Source: Maribacter sedimenticola (GTDB taxonomy: Bacteria; Bacteroidota; Bacteroidia; Flavobacteriales; Flavobacteriaceae). Taken from it: DNA of 64,000 nt. The notes beneath the pieces are model-generated. The model was not told where the DNA came from, made no database searches, and worked only from the letters and a program-made list of their open reading frames with translations. Made by a program: the position numbers and the translations under genes. The DNA is taken from positions 62,001-126,000 of the forward strand of contig NZ_FZNV01000008.1 of NCBI RefSeq assembly GCF_900188415.1, read 5' to 3'. Shown one piece after another: positions 1 through 8,523 of this stretch (its first letter is position 1; each line of letters starts with the position of its first letter).

Positions 1-33
1 GAAGAACTTATAAAGAGCGAGATTACAACATAA
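1..33 (+). CDS. possible 3' end of an upstream gene
   Basis: The first bases read in frame as EELIKSEITT and then a TAA stop at 31-33, about 60 bases before hppD. This could be the tail of a plus-strand gene that begins outside the window. Ten codons are too few to name it, and an open stretch this short can arise by chance. Confidence 0.3.
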   Translation, partial: EELIKSEITT

Positions 34-92
34 ATTTTTTTGTTATAAATGTTGCATAAGCAACAATAATTAAACTATAAAAAACTAAAACT

Positions 93-1223
93 ATGTCAAC
101 TTCAACAGTAGCGGAAAACAAACACAAAGAGGCACAAGATTTTATGCCTATTAACGGTACCGATTATTTAGAGCTTTATGTAAGTAACTCTAAACAAGCG
201 GCACATTATTATAAAACCGCTTTCGGTTTTAAATCTTTAGCTTATAAAGGTCTTGAAACCGGTAGTAGGGATTTTGAATCTTATGTGGTAGAGCAAGATA
301 AAATTAGATTGGTTTTGACCTCACCGTTAAAGAGTGGTACAGATGTGGGTAGGCACATAGATAAGCATGGTGACGGAGTTAAGGTAACGGCACTGTGGGT
401 AGATGATGCTACCTATGCATATAACGAGGCTATGAAAAGAGGAGCTAAAAGTTACATGGAGCCAAAAACCGAAGAAGACGAGCACGGTAAGGTGGTAAGT
501 TCTGGTATTTATGCTTATGGTGAAGTAGTGCACATTTTTGTAGAGCGTAAAAATTATAACGGTACATTTTTACCAGGCTACCAAAAATGGGAAAGCGATT
601 ACCAGCCAACGTCTACTGGATTAAAGTTTGTGGATCACATGGTTGGCAATGTAAACGAGGGTAAAATGAATTATTGGGTAGATTTCTACGCCAATGTAAT
701 GGGCTTTAAGCAAATAATGTCTTTTGATGATAAGGATATTTCTACCGATTATACAGCGCTCATGAGTAAGGTAATGAGTAATGGTAACGGTCGTATTAAA
801 TTTCCGATCAACGAGCCTGCTCCAGGAATGAAAAAATCTCAGGTAGATGAATATTTAGAGTTTTATGAAGGTGAAGGTGTACAACATATAGCTGTAGCAA
901 CCGATGATATCGTAAAAACGGTTTCTGATTTAAAAAGTAGAGGTGTAGAGTTTTTGAGCATACCAACTACGTATTATGATGTATTGACAGAAAGAGTTGG
1001 TGAAATCGATGAGGATATTGAATCATTGAGAAGACTAGGTATTTTGGTGGATCGTGATGATGAAGGATATCTGTTGCAGATTTTCACAAAAACGGTACAG
1101 GCAAGACCAACCATGTTCTTTGAAATTATTCAGCGTAAAGGAGCAACTTCTTTTGGAAAAGGAAATTTCAAGGCTTTGTTTGAAGCTATTGAGCGCGAGC
1201 AAGAATTAAGGGGAACCTTATAA
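93..1223 (+). CDS. hppD: 4-hydroxyphenylpyruvate dioxygenase
   Basis: A cytosolic non-haem iron dioxygenase that turns 4-hydroxyphenylpyruvate into homogentisate, the entry step of tyrosine ring degradation. At 376 residues it has the family's usual length. It has two vicinal-oxygen-chelate halves (about 20-165 and 175-365). The three iron ligands expected of the family are visible: His182 in VDHMVGNV, His265 in GVQHIAV and Glu344 in FFEIIQR. The C-terminal helix with GNFKALFEAIEREQ closes the active site in known HPPDs. It starts with ATG after an AT-rich leader and is followed at 76 bases by hmgA in the same direction, so pathway order and gene order agree. Confidence 0.97.
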   Translation: MSTSTVAENKHKEAQDFMPINGTDYLELYVSNSKQAAHYYKTAFGFKSLAYKGLETGSRDFESYVVEQDKIRLVLTSPLKSGTDVGRHIDKHGDGVKVTALWVDDATYAYNEAMKRGAKSYMEPKTEEDEHGKVVSSGIYAYGEVVHIFVERKNYNGTFLPGYQKWESDYQPTSTGLKFVDHMVGNVNEGKMNYWVDFYANVMGFKQIMSFDDKDISTDYTALMSKVMSNGNGRIKFPINEPAPGMKKSQVDEYLEFYEGEGVQHIAVATDDIVKTVSDLKSRGVEFLSIPTTYYDVLTERVGEIDEDIESLRRLGILVDRDDEGYLLQIFTKTVQARPTMFFEIIQRKGATSFGKGNFKALFEAIEREQELRGTL

Positions 1224-1298
1224 GTTCAACAGATTTCTTGACAAGCCAAGAATAGTTTAATTTTAATAAAACAGTAGTAACTAACAAAACGAACGTAT

Positions 1299-2453
1299 AT
1301 GCCTATCTATCATAAGCAAGGTGCGTTGCCGCCAAAAAGGCACACGCAGTTTAGAAAACCCAACGGGGAGTTGTACTCGGAACAATTGTTCGGTACCATT
1401 GGTTTTGACGGTATGTCCTCTTTGTTATATCATCATAATAGACCTACCATGGTCAAAGAGATCGTAAAGAGTACCGATGTGTCTCCTAAAATTGCATTGG
1501 AGAAGAATATACGTTCATTGAAGTTGGTTAGTTTTAATGCACCCGCAAAAGACGATTTTTTAATAGCTCGTGAGCCACTTTTGGTCAATAGTGATATCAT
1601 CATTGGGGTAGCGGCACCACGAAAATCGTTACGCGAATATTTTTATAAGAATACCGATGCCGATGAAATGTTGTTCATACATAAAGGCTCAGGTACCTTA
1701 AGAACTATTTTTGGACAGATTCCCTTTGAATATGGTGATTATCTGATCATTCCCAGAGGAACCATTTATCAAATAGATTTTGATAGTGAAGACAATCGCA
1801 TATTATATGCCGAGTCATATTCGCCGATCTATACGCCAAAAAGGTATCGCAATTGGTTTGGGCAATTATTGGAGCATTCTCCGTTCTGTGAACGCGATTA
1901 TAAATTGCCACAAAACCTTGAAACATTTACCGATACCAATGAACATTTGATAAAGGTAAAAAAGCAAGGGGTCATGCATGAAATGGTGTATGTAGGGCAT
2001 CCTTTTGATGTTGTGGGTTGGGATGGATATAACTTCCCATACGGATTCTCCATTCATAATTTTGAACCTATTACGGGCAGAATTCACCAGCCGCCACCAG
2101 TGCATCAAACTTTTGAAACAAATGCCTTTGTAATTTGTTCTTTTGTGCCAAGACTTTACGATTATCATCCGCAGTCCATTCCGGCACCATACAACCATTC
2201 CAATATAGATTCAGATGAAATGCTGTATTATGTAGACGGAGATTTTATGAGCAGAAACGGTGTGCAACCGGGTAATATTTCTTTGCATCCCGCAGGTATA
2301 CCACACGGTCCGCATCCAGGTGCTGCAGAACGTAGCATAGGTCAAAAAGGGTCTGAAGAATTAGCGGTTATGATAGATACCTTTAAGCCGTTGATGGTTA
2401 CTGAGAATGCCATGAAATTAGATGATGGCGATTATTACAAATCTTGGTTATAA
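1299..2453 (+). CDS. hmgA: homogentisate 1,2-dioxygenase
   Basis: Opens the homogentisate ring to maleylacetoacetate, the step after HppD. At 384 residues it is the shorter bacterial form. The cupin-like core shows a first set of His/Glu motifs (DEMLFIHKGSGTLRT, then EYGDYLIIPRGTIYQ) and a second set near the C-terminus (DEMLYYVDGDF, HPAGIPHGPHPGA) that holds the iron ligands in the family. It lies between hppD and fumarylacetoacetase, 18 bases upstream of the latter, so the three are almost surely one transcript. Confidence 0.95.
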   Translation: MPIYHKQGALPPKRHTQFRKPNGELYSEQLFGTIGFDGMSSLLYHHNRPTMVKEIVKSTDVSPKIALEKNIRSLKLVSFNAPAKDDFLIAREPLLVNSDIIIGVAAPRKSLREYFYKNTDADEMLFIHKGSGTLRTIFGQIPFEYGDYLIIPRGTIYQIDFDSEDNRILYAESYSPIYTPKRYRNWFGQLLEHSPFCERDYKLPQNLETFTDTNEHLIKVKKQGVMHEMVYVGHPFDVVGWDGYNFPYGFSIHNFEPITGRIHQPPPVHQTFETNAFVICSFVPRLYDYHPQSIPAPYNHSNIDSDEMLYYVDGDFMSRNGVQPGNISLHPAGIPHGPHPGAAERSIGQKGSEELAVMIDTFKPLMVTENAMKLDDGDYYKSWL

Positions 2454-2471
2454 CAGAAATAAGAAAAACAC

Positions 2472-3707
2472 TTGACAACACTTAAAACATGGGTCAGCGT
2501 ACCCCATAATTCAGATTTTTCCATTTACAATCTTCCTTTTGGCATTTTTTCGGTGAACGATGATCGGCCAAGAGCAGGTATTGCTATTGGAGCGCAAATT
2601 GTTGATTTGGTTGTGGTATCAGAGTTAGGGTTGTTAGAGGTCGATGCCAACTATTTTAATCATTCAACTTTAAATGAATTTATCGCTCTAGGAAAGAAGA
2701 TTACCAATAAAGTCCGTTTAGATATACAGCAGTTGCTGGTGATAGAAAATTCGCCATTAAAAAATCATCCTGAAGCATTTATGCAACAGAAAGACGCTAC
2801 GATGCATTTACCGGTGCAAGTAGGCGATTATACCGATTTTTATTCGAGTATTGAGCACGCTACCAATGTGGGTAGAATGTTTCGTGATCCAGAAAATGCG
2901 CTATTGCCCAATTGGAGGCATATTCCGGTAGGCTACCATGGGCGAGCTTCTTCCATTGTGGTAAGTGGTACCGATATTCATAGACCTATGGGTCAAGTGA
3001 AAACCAATGAAATGGAAACACCGGTTTTTCAAGCATCGGGGCGTTTAGATTTTGAATTGGAAATGGGTTTCATAGTAGGTAAACCTACACAATTAGGAGA
3101 ACGGATTGCAGTTGAAAATGCCTCCGATCATATTTTTGGATTAGTGTTGTTCAATGACTGGTCCGCTAGGGATATTCAAAAATGGGAATATGTACCTTTA
3201 GGCCCGTTTTTGGGCAAAAGTTTTGCATCATCTATGTCTCCATGGATTGTTACGTTAGAGGCATTGGAGCCATTTAAGGTTCAAGGTCCTAAGCAAGAAC
3301 CAGCGGTACTTTCGTATTTACAATATGAGGGAGCCAAAAATTATGACATACAGTTAGAAGTGGGGATGTCTTCCAAATCTTCGGAAGAAACTATAATCAG
3401 TCGCTCAAACTTTAAGTACATGTATTGGAATATGATGCAGCAATTGGCGCACCATACTGTTAATGGATGTAATGTAAATGTAGGCGATGTCATGGCATCG
3501 GGTACCATATCGGGCAAAGATGAAAGCTCCTATGGATCGTTGTTGGAGATTTCGTGGGGAGGTAAAAAGCCTTTCGAATTAAAAGACGGAAGCAAACGCA
3601 CTTTTATTGAAGATAATGACACCATAACCTTGAAAGGATTCGCGGAAAAAGAAGGCGTAAGGGTTGGTTTTGGTGAAGTAACGGGTACTATTTTACCCAG
3701 TAAGTAA
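2472..3707 (+). CDS. fahA: fumarylacetoacetase
   Basis: Hydrolyses fumarylacetoacetate to fumarate and acetoacetate, the last step of tyrosine degradation. At 411 residues it matches the family. The N-terminus SDFSIYNLPFGIF is the usual small SH3-like domain and the catalytic barrel follows, with YTDFYSSIEHATNVG, PVGYHGRASS, DFELEMGFIVG and FNDWSARDIQKWEY. The reading frame has no early ATG, so the chosen start is TTG at 2472, preceded by an A-rich AGAAA stretch; the ATG seen at 2488 is in another frame. No maleylacetoacetate isomerase gene is next to it, so isomerisation is non-enzymatic, glutathione-free or encoded elsewhere. Confidence 0.95.
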   Translation: MTTLKTWVSVPHNSDFSIYNLPFGIFSVNDDRPRAGIAIGAQIVDLVVVSELGLLEVDANYFNHSTLNEFIALGKKITNKVRLDIQQLLVIENSPLKNHPEAFMQQKDATMHLPVQVGDYTDFYSSIEHATNVGRMFRDPENALLPNWRHIPVGYHGRASSIVVSGTDIHRPMGQVKTNEMETPVFQASGRLDFELEMGFIVGKPTQLGERIAVENASDHIFGLVLFNDWSARDIQKWEYVPLGPFLGKSFASSMSPWIVTLEALEPFKVQGPKQEPAVLSYLQYEGAKNYDIQLEVGMSSKSSEETIISRSNFKYMYWNMMQQLAHHTVNGCNVNVGDVMASGTISGKDESSYGSLLEISWGGKKPFELKDGSKRTFIEDNDTITLKGFAEKEGVRVGFGEVTGTILPSK

Positions 3708-3715
3708 TTTAGAAT

Positions 3716-4615
3716 ATGAGCACAATGTCACAACATGAAGAAATAAATACAATAGACCCGGCAAGTATATCTCAACAAGAACTGCATGGGTATTTATTGT
3801 CTGCTGTAGCGCCAAGACCTATTTGTTTTGCCAGCACAATTGATAAGGACGGCAATGTAAATTTGAGTCCGTTCAGTTATTTTAACCTATTCAGTGTAAA
3901 CCCGCCAATCATGGTTTTTTCCCCTTCTAGAAGAGGTCGTGACAATACCACCAAGCACACCTTGGAAAATGTCTTGGAAGTAAAGGAAACGGTAATCAAT
4001 ATCGTGAATTATGACATGGTAGAGCAAATGTCCTTGTCAAGTACGGAATATGGTGATGGTGTAAATGAATTTGTAAAATCAGGATTAACGCAAGTACCAA
4101 GTGATAAGGTAAAGCCGCCGAGAGTAGGGGAAGCTCCCGTAGCTTTTGAGTGTGTTGTTGACCAAGTAATAGCACTGGGTGATGGTCCAGGGGCAGGAAA
4201 TCTAGTGTTGGCAAAAGTGGTTCAGATACACGTAAAGAAAGCATTTTTAGATGCCGAAGGAAAATTGGATACGCCCAAGTTGGATTTGGTTGCCCGTATG
4301 GGCGGTAATTGGTATTGCAGGGCTAATGGCGATGCTTTGTTTGAAATACCTAAACCTATACGAACCAAAGGTATTGGGGTAGATATGTTGCCAGAAGCTG
4401 TGCGAAACAGTACGGTACTGACGGGTAATAATTTGGGTAGATTAGGTAATCTGGAAGAGTTACCTACAAAAGAAGCAATAGCTGCTATTGCAGAACATCC
4501 TGAGGTGAAATCTATACTGAACAACGATGAAGATGCTGTAGCATTGCACCAACTGGCACAACAGTGGTTGGCAGAAGGCAATACGGAAGATGCCTTGGCC
4601 TTGTTGCATCTATAG
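3716..4615 (+). CDS. flavin reductase-like FMN-binding protein
   Basis: A 299-residue protein whose first 200 residues match the flavin reductase-like split barrel: SAVAPRPICFASTIDKDG, NLSPFSYFNLFSVNPP and FSPSRRGRDNTTKHT form the FMN pocket. The last 100 residues are helical and of unknown role. It starts 8 bases after fahA and is probably the fourth gene of the homogentisate operon. What it does there is inference: it may supply reduced flavin or act on a side product. It has no membrane segment or signal peptide. Confidence 0.85.
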   Translation: MSTMSQHEEINTIDPASISQQELHGYLLSAVAPRPICFASTIDKDGNVNLSPFSYFNLFSVNPPIMVFSPSRRGRDNTTKHTLENVLEVKETVINIVNYDMVEQMSLSSTEYGDGVNEFVKSGLTQVPSDKVKPPRVGEAPVAFECVVDQVIALGDGPGAGNLVLAKVVQIHVKKAFLDAEGKLDTPKLDLVARMGGNWYCRANGDALFEIPKPIRTKGIGVDMLPEAVRNSTVLTGNNLGRLGNLEELPTKEAIAAIAEHPEVKSILNNDEDAVALHQLAQQWLAEGNTEDALALLHL

Positions 4616-4644
4616 ACGGGCATTTAATATAACTTACATTTTAT

Positions 4645-5118
4645 TTATTGATTCTCTAGCCTCTTGATTATTTCTTTCATTTGCATAATTTCGCGCTCTT
4701 GAGCTTTTATAATATCATTGGCCAGCTTTTGTACCTCTGGGTCATTGATATTGGCGTTGTTACTTGTAAGTATTGCAATAGAATGATGTGGAATCATTGC
4801 TTTCATCCATGCAATGTCGTTTATTGGTAGTTGATTTCTGACCAAAAATGTGGATATCCCCATTATCAATAGACTTACACCTACAATGGTCATATTCTTT
4901 ATTTTGTTGGTATACATTTTACGCATAAATAGGAACATGATAATAGCCATTCCAGAAACGCCAATTAGGGTCATGTATAAACGTGTCCAGCTAAAATAAA
5001 TATGGCTAATTTCATAAGTATTGAAATACATGGTTATATACATGGAAAATGCAGAGCAAATACACATTAATAAAAACGTGGTATATTTTTGGTTTTTATT
5101 GTTTTCAGGATGTTCCAT
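4645..5118 (-). CDS. DUF305-family membrane protein
   Basis: A 157-residue protein with three likely membrane helices in the first 100 residues (LLMCICSAFSMYITMYF, TLIGVSGMAIIMFLF, MTIVGVSLLIMGIS). The short DUF305 signature follows: WMKAMIPHHSIAILTS, then NDPEVQKLANDIIKAQEREIMQM. The HH pair and the helix that follows mark the family. Function is unproven; relatives often sit near copper or other metal genes, and a cation diffusion facilitator lies just upstream on the same strand. It converges on the homogentisate operon with 29 bases between stops. Confidence 0.85.
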   Translation of the reverse strand: MEHPENNKNQKYTTFLLMCICSAFSMYITMYFNTYEISHIYFSWTRLYMTLIGVSGMAIIMFLFMRKMYTNKIKNMTIVGVSLLIMGISTFLVRNQLPINDIAWMKAMIPHHSIAILTSNNANINDPEVQKLANDIIKAQEREIMQMKEIIKRLENQ

Positions 5119-5321
5119 AAACTTCTGTTTAATTGTTATTGTTTAAATTATGGTAAGGGTTTAAAAGATGCCTACATAAGGGGGAAACAATGTAGTTTCT
5201 TTTATGCCTTAATTTAAAATATGAGACTAACAATTAAAAACTATGATGTCCTTTGTGTTAGAAATTTTATGAAACGCGTCAAATTTTTTTTGAAGGACTA
5301 TTCTATTTGAAAATATTGAGG

Positions 5322-6212
5322 TTAAAAATAGTCTTGATGTGTGGCATCATTGGGTTCAATATGAATATGGACATGGCCCAAAACGGGAATTTTTTCGCAT
5401 AAATGGTCCGTTAGGTTATGCGCAATATCATGGCCTTCGGTAACGGTAATCGTTCCGTCTACCAAAGCATGTAAGTCTACATGAAATTTCATTCCAGCTT
5501 TGCGGATAAAACATTTTTCTGTTTCCGTTACACCGGGCACCTGTAAAGAGGTAACACGTATTTCTTCCAAAAGGGAATCATACCGTTGTTCGTCCATAAT
5601 TTCACCCAGAGCAGGTCTTAGAATTAAATAGCTATTATATAAAATAAATCCAGCAGCAAGCAAAGCGGCCCAATCGTCCGCGGTTTCATATCCCTTGCCG
5701 AAAATAACGGCAATGGATATACCAACAAATGCCATTATAGATGTAATGGCATCACTTCTGTGGTGCCATGCATCTGCCTTTAAGGAAGTGCTATTGGTCT
5801 CTATACTTTTTTTAATAACTATTCGGTATGAGATCTCTTTCCATAAAATGATGGCACCTAGAACAAATAATGTCCAAGGTTTAGGAACTTTATGGGGAGT
5901 AAGAATATTGTCTATGCTTTCATGAACAATAACCGTAGCTGAAATGACCAAGAACGCAACTACCAAAAATGTAATTATGGGTTCAATTTTACCATGTCCG
6001 TATGGGTGGTTTTTATCTGCAGGTCTTTCCGCATACTTAAAGCCCAATAACACCAAAATAGAGGAGAAGATGTCAGTGGTAGATTCAATGGCATCTGCAA
6101 TCAAGGCATAGGAATTGCCAAAAAAACCTGCCAACCCTTTTATAAGGGCCAATAGAATATTACCTATAATACTAAAGTATGTCGTTTTAATGGCAGTCTG
6201 TTCAATACTCAT
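5322..6212 (-). CDS. cation diffusion facilitator family transporter
   Basis: Exports divalent metal ions (zinc, iron, cobalt or cadmium in the family) from the cytoplasm by proton antiport. The protein has six membrane helices. SYALIADAIESTTDIFSS and KADAWHHRSDAITS carry the two metal-site motifs (aspartates in helix II, HxxxD in helix V), and HPYGHGKIEPI is the usual loop. The C-terminal cytoplasmic dimer domain ends in HVHIHIEP. The frame opens further upstream at 6233, but the ATG at 6212 (MSIEQTAIKT) fits the family start better. A TACCTTTG box at 6217-6224 lies just before this ATG. Confidence 0.93.
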   Translation of the reverse strand: MSIEQTAIKTTYFSIIGNILLALIKGLAGFFGNSYALIADAIESTTDIFSSILVLLGFKYAERPADKNHPYGHGKIEPIITFLVVAFLVISATVIVHESIDNILTPHKVPKPWTLFVLGAIILWKEISYRIVIKKSIETNSTSLKADAWHHRSDAITSIMAFVGISIAVIFGKGYETADDWAALLAAGFILYNSYLILRPALGEIMDEQRYDSLLEEIRVTSLQVPGVTETEKCFIRKAGMKFHVDLHALVDGTITVTEGHDIAHNLTDHLCEKIPVLGHVHIHIEPNDATHQDYF

Positions 6213-6280
6213 ATAACAAAGGTACAGTGCCAAGAAAATGTATGATAACTTTATACGATATAATTGATGAAAAGGTTGTG

Positions 6281-6847
6281 TTAAACAGCCTTTTCATAAG
6301 CCTCTTTCAGCCAATCAATTAATTCAGTATCCACTTGTGAAGCTTCGGTAAGTTGAACCCTATGGGTACACATGGTGCCGAACGGACCGGAATTTTGCAA
6401 GCGCTCTGTAGTAGGTTTGTCTTTTATTTTAAGTCCTAAATCTATTCTGGTTTTAGTAGCAGGTTTTATCAATGCAAATTGCTTTTTGCGAATAATACTT
6501 ACGGTAGTTTTCTTGGGAGTTATGGTAATATCGTCGCCAAAAGGTTTAATCGCAAGAAGGAGCTTTTCATAAATGGGTAATAAGCTTTCTTTTCCTTTAT
6601 ATTGCTGATCGACCAAATCTGTTGGAGCATGGTTTTCTTCTTTTGAAAGGGTAACAATGGTATTGGCAAAACCGTGGGTAACACCATGTTCTTTCTTTAA
6701 ATAGTTAACACCCTCAGAATGTTTGGCAAATGATTTTTCTTTGAGAATGGTCTTCCATTCATTCAATGATTTACCTGTTTTTTCAGGCATATTGTCAATC
6801 ATGGTTTGTAAGGCCTTTTCCATTGGTAGCGGTTTAAATGTGGACAA
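6281..6847 (-). CDS. DUF4287/DUF5655 domain protein
   Basis: A 188-residue cytosolic protein with two small uncharacterised domains. DUF4287 is at about 10-70 (EKTGKSLNEWKTILKEK, GVTHGFANTIVTLSK). DUF5655 is at about 75-185 (YEKLLLAIKPFGDDI, KKTTVSIIRKKQFALIKPATKTRIDLGLK), with the C-terminal GTMCTHRVQL motif. Related proteins are common in Bacteroidota and soil bacteria; some are annotated as DNA-binding or transporter-linked, but no activity is established. It is a single-gene unit. Confidence 0.8.
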   Translation of the reverse strand: MSTFKPLPMEKALQTMIDNMPEKTGKSLNEWKTILKEKSFAKHSEGVNYLKKEHGVTHGFANTIVTLSKEENHAPTDLVDQQYKGKESLLPIYEKLLLAIKPFGDDITITPKKTTVSIIRKKQFALIKPATKTRIDLGLKIKDKPTTERLQNSGPFGTMCTHRVQLTEASQVDTELIDWLKEAYEKAV

Positions 6848-6915
6848 AAAAGATACAAAATTTTAGGGATGCATTCAATTAGGATTTAGATATCCTATGA
6901 ATGTATTATCAAAGT

Positions 6916-7332
6916 TTAGGTATTTAGTTTACCGGTATTAATTTCAATTCTACCGTTTATGGCACAGGACTTCATTACCGTATTATATATTGTCCCAAAT
7001 TTTTCTATATTTTTTTTAAGTAAGGATAGGTTGATATGTAGGTCCGTACTATGAATATGCAAGATGTAGTTTATATCATCCATACGTGGTGGTTTTTCTA
7101 GGCGTGTAGCGCTCAGTGTAATTTCTGCGTTCGTATACTCAAAATTCATAAATTCAGAAAATCGTTCCACATTTTTTAAGATACAGGCGGCCAACGAAGA
7201 AAGAAAGAGTTCTGCCGGGTTGGCCAAGGTTTCTGAAGTAGCTGGAGTAATGCCAAAAACAATGGTCGTTTGTTTAATATCTAGTGTAGCCTTTAATTTT
7301 GAAGTTGAGGTTGCGGTGACGGAATATTGCAT
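6916..7332 (-). CDS. OsmC family protein
   Basis: A 138-residue protein of the OsmC/Ohr fold, whose members reduce organic hydroperoxides with two cysteines. The first cysteine is clear in LFLSSLAACILKNVERFSE, the usual second-helix position; the second is in MKSCAINGRIEI near the C-terminus. The fold region TPATSETLANPAEL also fits. It stands alone, 59 bases from the madM stop. Whether it is an Ohr or a more general OsmC-like protein cannot be told. Confidence 0.85.
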   Translation of the reverse strand: MQYSVTATSTSKLKATLDIKQTTIVFGITPATSETLANPAELFLSSLAACILKNVERFSEFMNFEYTNAEITLSATRLEKPPRMDDINYILHIHSTDLHINLSLLKKNIEKFGTIYNTVMKSCAINGRIEINTGKLNT

Positions 7333-7391
7333 GTAAGGGAATATTGATAAATGAATATTTAGGGGAGCTATTAAAGTAAGGAATTTCTATG

Positions 7392-8138
7392 CTAGAACCC
7401 TAATAAGGTAAGTAATAAATAAAATACGGAGGGAAAGAGTAAGCAGCCTAGCCCGGTATAAAAAGTAGCGGTTAAGGCACCGTAAGGTACAAGTTTCTCG
7501 TCAGTTGCGGCCAAGCCGGCCACTACACCACTTGTTGTACCTATTAAACCTCCAAAAACAACCGCTGCATGGGGATTGTCCAGCTTTATCCTTTTTGCGA
7601 TAATAGGCGTCATTATAGTGGTAAATATGGTTTTCATGACACCTGTTGCCACACTAATGGCTATTACATCTGAACTTGCGCCTAAAGCCGTACCTGTAAC
7701 AGGACCAACAATATAGGTGCCTGCCCCGGCCGCAATGGTGGTCATGCTAACCGCATCTGTATATCCCATGAAATAGGCGATCGTTGCACCAAGGGCAAAG
7801 GTAACCGTCACCCCTGCGCATAGTGCAATTATACCCGCCAACCCAGCTTGTTTTATTTTTGAAATATCAGCACTCATGGCGGTAGCGACCACTGCAAAAT
7901 CGCGAAACATGGATCCCCCAAGAATGGCCATACCCGCAAATAGGGGAATATTGGCAATACCTTTTTGGTCCCCCAAAAATGCCAAGGAGAGCCCTGCAAG
8001 TATGGCAATGGCTACCCCAGGAATTTTATTTCGCAATAATTTCCTGGAAATTATAAATGAAAAAAGCATTACAAAACCAACAAAGAGAAATGCGAATATG
8101 AGTCCGTTTTTGGCAATGACCTTTTCTATAATATCCAT
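7392..8138 (-). CDS. madM: malonate transporter subunit MadM
   Basis: The larger subunit (248 residues, seven or more membrane helices) of the MadLM sodium-dependent malonate uptake system. Family features include GVAIAILAGLSLAFLGDQ, the glycine-rich MTTIAAGAGTYIVGPVTGTA and the C-terminal HAAVVFGGLIGTTSGVVAG. It starts 2 bases after the madL stop and is third in the order matB-madL-madM, so uptake and CoA activation of malonate share one transcript. Confidence 0.88.
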   Translation of the reverse strand: MDIIEKVIAKNGLIFAFLFVGFVMLFSFIISRKLLRNKIPGVAIAILAGLSLAFLGDQKGIANIPLFAGMAILGGSMFRDFAVVATAMSADISKIKQAGLAGIIALCAGVTVTFALGATIAYFMGYTDAVSMTTIAAGAGTYIVGPVTGTALGASSDVIAISVATGVMKTIFTTIMTPIIAKRIKLDNPHAAVVFGGLIGTTSGVVAGLAATDEKLVPYGALTATFYTGLGCLLFPSVFYLLLTLLGF

Positions 8139-8140
8139 TT

Positions 8141-8515
8141 CTAAATTTTTGGATGTTTATCATTTTGGCCAATTTTGGAAAGTACGGGCACAAGTAGCAT
8201 ACATGCAAACGTCGTTACGATACCGGCCACAACTGCCACAAAGCCGCCAGATAGCGCGGCTTTTACATTTAATGTCGCAGCCATGGCAACAATAATGGGA
8301 ATATACATAGAGCTCCAGAAAAGAATGCCTTTTTCGGTTTCCGGAATTAGCCAGCCTTTCTTTCTAAGATAAATACTTGATCCGATCAAAAGAATCATGG
8401 CAAAGCCCACACCGCCAATATCACTGTCAATACCAATTAGTTTGCCCAACAGATTTCCTAAGAATTTACCCGTTAGAAAGCAAACGGCCAGTAATGCTAC
8501 TCCATATATTTTCAT
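8141..8515 (-). CDS. madL: malonate transporter subunit MadL
   Basis: The small subunit (124 residues, four membrane helices) of the malonate:sodium symporter. GKFLGNLLGKLIGIDSDIGG and GFAMILLIGSSIYLRKKG match the MadL pattern, and KAALSGGFVAVVAGIVTT forms the last helices. It lies 8 bases after matB and 2 bases before madM. MadL and MadM are known to be needed together. Confidence 0.88.
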   Translation of the reverse strand: MKIYGVALLAVCFLTGKFLGNLLGKLIGIDSDIGGVGFAMILLIGSSIYLRKKGWLIPETEKGILFWSSMYIPIIVAMAATLNVKAALSGGFVAVVAGIVTTFACMLLVPVLSKIGQNDKHPKI

Positions 8516-8523
8516 GTTATGTT

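Noticed and set aside
6217-6224. TACCTTTG as the promoter of the cation diffusion facilitator gene
   Set aside because: It lies only five bases before the chosen ATG, which would need a leaderless message, and no -33 element is visible; noted only in the gene entry.
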